Positions 63,549-64,000 of a stretch of 64,000 nt of DNA are shown here, piece by piece. Under the pieces are notes generated by a model. That model was not told where the DNA came from. It worked only from the letters and a program-made list of their open reading frames with translations, and made no database searches. Made by a program: the position numbers and the translations under genes. Origin of the DNA: Synechococcus sp. BL107 (GTDB lineage: Bacteria > Cyanobacteriota > Cyanobacteriia > PCC-6307 > Cyanobiaceae); assembly GCF_000153805.1 (NCBI RefSeq), contig NZ_DS022298.1, positions 380,616 to 444,615 on the forward strand, read 5' to 3'. How positions within the stretch are numbered: position 1 is the first letter of the stretch; each line of letters opens with the position of its first letter.

Positions 63549-63592
63549 AAGGGAGGAGTTCGGTAACGGACTCCTCCCTTCTTGTCTTTTTT
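63549..63592 (+). terminator. Intrinsic terminator/attenuator between urtA and urtB
   Basis: AAGGGAGGAGT (63549-63559) and ACTCCTCCCTT (63570-63580) form an 11-bp perfect stem; a T-rich tail (CTTGTCTTTTTT) follows. It would let most transcripts end after urtA, raising the binding protein over the membrane components. Confidence 0.85.
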
Positions 63593-63609
63593 GTCTTTGA
63601 ATTCAGCTC

Positions 63610-64000
63610 GTGCAACTGCTGCTAGAAAGCCTTTTTAATGGTGTCGCCATCGGCTCAGTGCTGATGATGGCTGCTCTTGGATTGGCCATCGTTTTTGGTT
63701 TGATGGGTGTGATTAATCTTGCCCATGGCGAGTTAATTATGCTCGGTGCTTACACCACTTATGTGGTGCAAATGGTGTTTAAGCTTCCCGCTTTTCAGCC
63801 GATTTATAGCCTCTATGTATTAGTGGCAATTCCGTTGGCGTTTGTCGTCAGTGGAGTTGTTGGCATCCTCTTAGAACGCACAGTGATTCGACGTCTTTAC
63901 GGAAGTCCGTTGGAGACGTTGTTAGCTACTTGGGGTGTCAGTTTGATTTTGCAGCAGTTTGTGCGCAGTGTTCCGCTTGCGCATGCAGCCGGGATGATTT
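63610..64000 (+). CDS. urtB: Urea ABC transporter permease UrtB (partial, runs off the window)
   Basis: From GTG 63610 the frame encodes QLLLESLFNGVAIGSVLMMA and then LGLAIVFGLMGVINLAHGEL, typical of LivH-type permeases and of UrtB, with ERTVIRRLYGSPLETLLATW near 91. About 130 residues are visible; the C-terminal part lies beyond the window. Confidence 0.93.
   Translation, partial: MQLLLESLFNGVAIGSVLMMAALGLAIVFGLMGVINLAHGELIMLGAYTTYVVQMVFKLPAFQPIYSLYVLVAIPLAFVVSGVVGILLERTVIRRLYGSPLETLLATWGVSLILQQFVRSVPLAHAAGMI

Noticed and set aside
1-64000. tRNA, rRNA, CRISPR arrays, insertion sequences, phage genes
   Set aside because: No cloverleaf-like pattern, repeat-spacer array, transposase or integrase motif, or phage structural gene was recognised by reading both strands.

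Overview
The window is a compact, intron-free bacterial chromosome segment that reads as a marine picocyanobacterium, most probably a marine Synechococcus. The supporting evidence is cyanobacterial-type genes (PsbQ, Tic20-like, two-domain sucrose-phosphate synthase, DUF3134, group 2 sigma factor, phytol-kinase family, class I DAHP synthase) together with the marine Synechococcus style of nitrogen assimilation: an NrtP/NapA permease, ferredoxin-type NarB and NirA, FocA-type nitrite transporter, CynS, urease and Urt urea transport. I cannot name the strain from sequence alone. Genes are densely packed, often with 4-base ATGA overlaps or convergent 3' overlaps. I saw no tRNA, rRNA, CRISPR array, insertion sequence or phage gene.

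Region 1 (1-33 kb) is a housekeeping and mixed backbone: uvrA and a secreted hydrolase; sucrose-phosphate synthase; purT; mraY with two small downstream genes; argG; rpsF; tic20; aroE; dnaK; a thiO-like oxidase behind psbQ; purU; an O-antigen-ligase-like membrane protein; a radical SAM protein; a ClC channel; acnB; DAHP synthase; a phytol-kinase-like protein; a sigma factor; polyphosphate kinase; an MFS exporter; a GNAT; and a TrpD-like protein with a diverged phosphate loop.

Region 2 (33.7-51 kb) is one continuous nitrate, nitrite and cyanate assimilation supercluster. It runs cynS, a helical-repeat protein, a focA-family nitrite transporter (frameshifted here), a 44-aa duplicated-motif protein and nirA. 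Siroheme genes follow (CbiX-like chelatase, cobA), then molybdenum cofactor genes (moaB, moaD, moaE, moeA, moaC, mobA, moaA) interleaved with a Tat-exported beta-carbonic anhydrase, narM, narB and nrtP. It therefore holds the transporters, both reductases and most genes for both specialised cofactors. A perfect GTA-N8-TAC NtcA-type box lies between nrtP and mobA.

Region 3 (51-56.2 kb) has small genes (one DUF4278-type gene with a strong 3' hairpin) and a compact operon of a circularly permuted ATP-grasp protein, an alpha-E protein and a transglutaminase-like protein, facing a cupin-like gene. This trio is a predicted but poorly characterised peptide-ligation or peptide-modification system.

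Region 4 (56.2-64 kb) holds a glutamine-amidotransferase-like protein, then ureDABC and ureEFG transcribed divergently from a 99-bp spacer with a perfect NtcA-type box, followed by urtA and the start of urtB, which runs off the window. Urea uptake and hydrolysis thus feed ammonium into the same nitrogen economy as region 2.

Points of note: two genes (thiO-like and radical SAM) whose conserved N-termini extend past any ATG/GTG/TTG and look like CTG starts; a one-base frameshift in the nitrite transporter; an intrinsic terminator between nrtP and narB; and several small genes that simple ORF calling misses.
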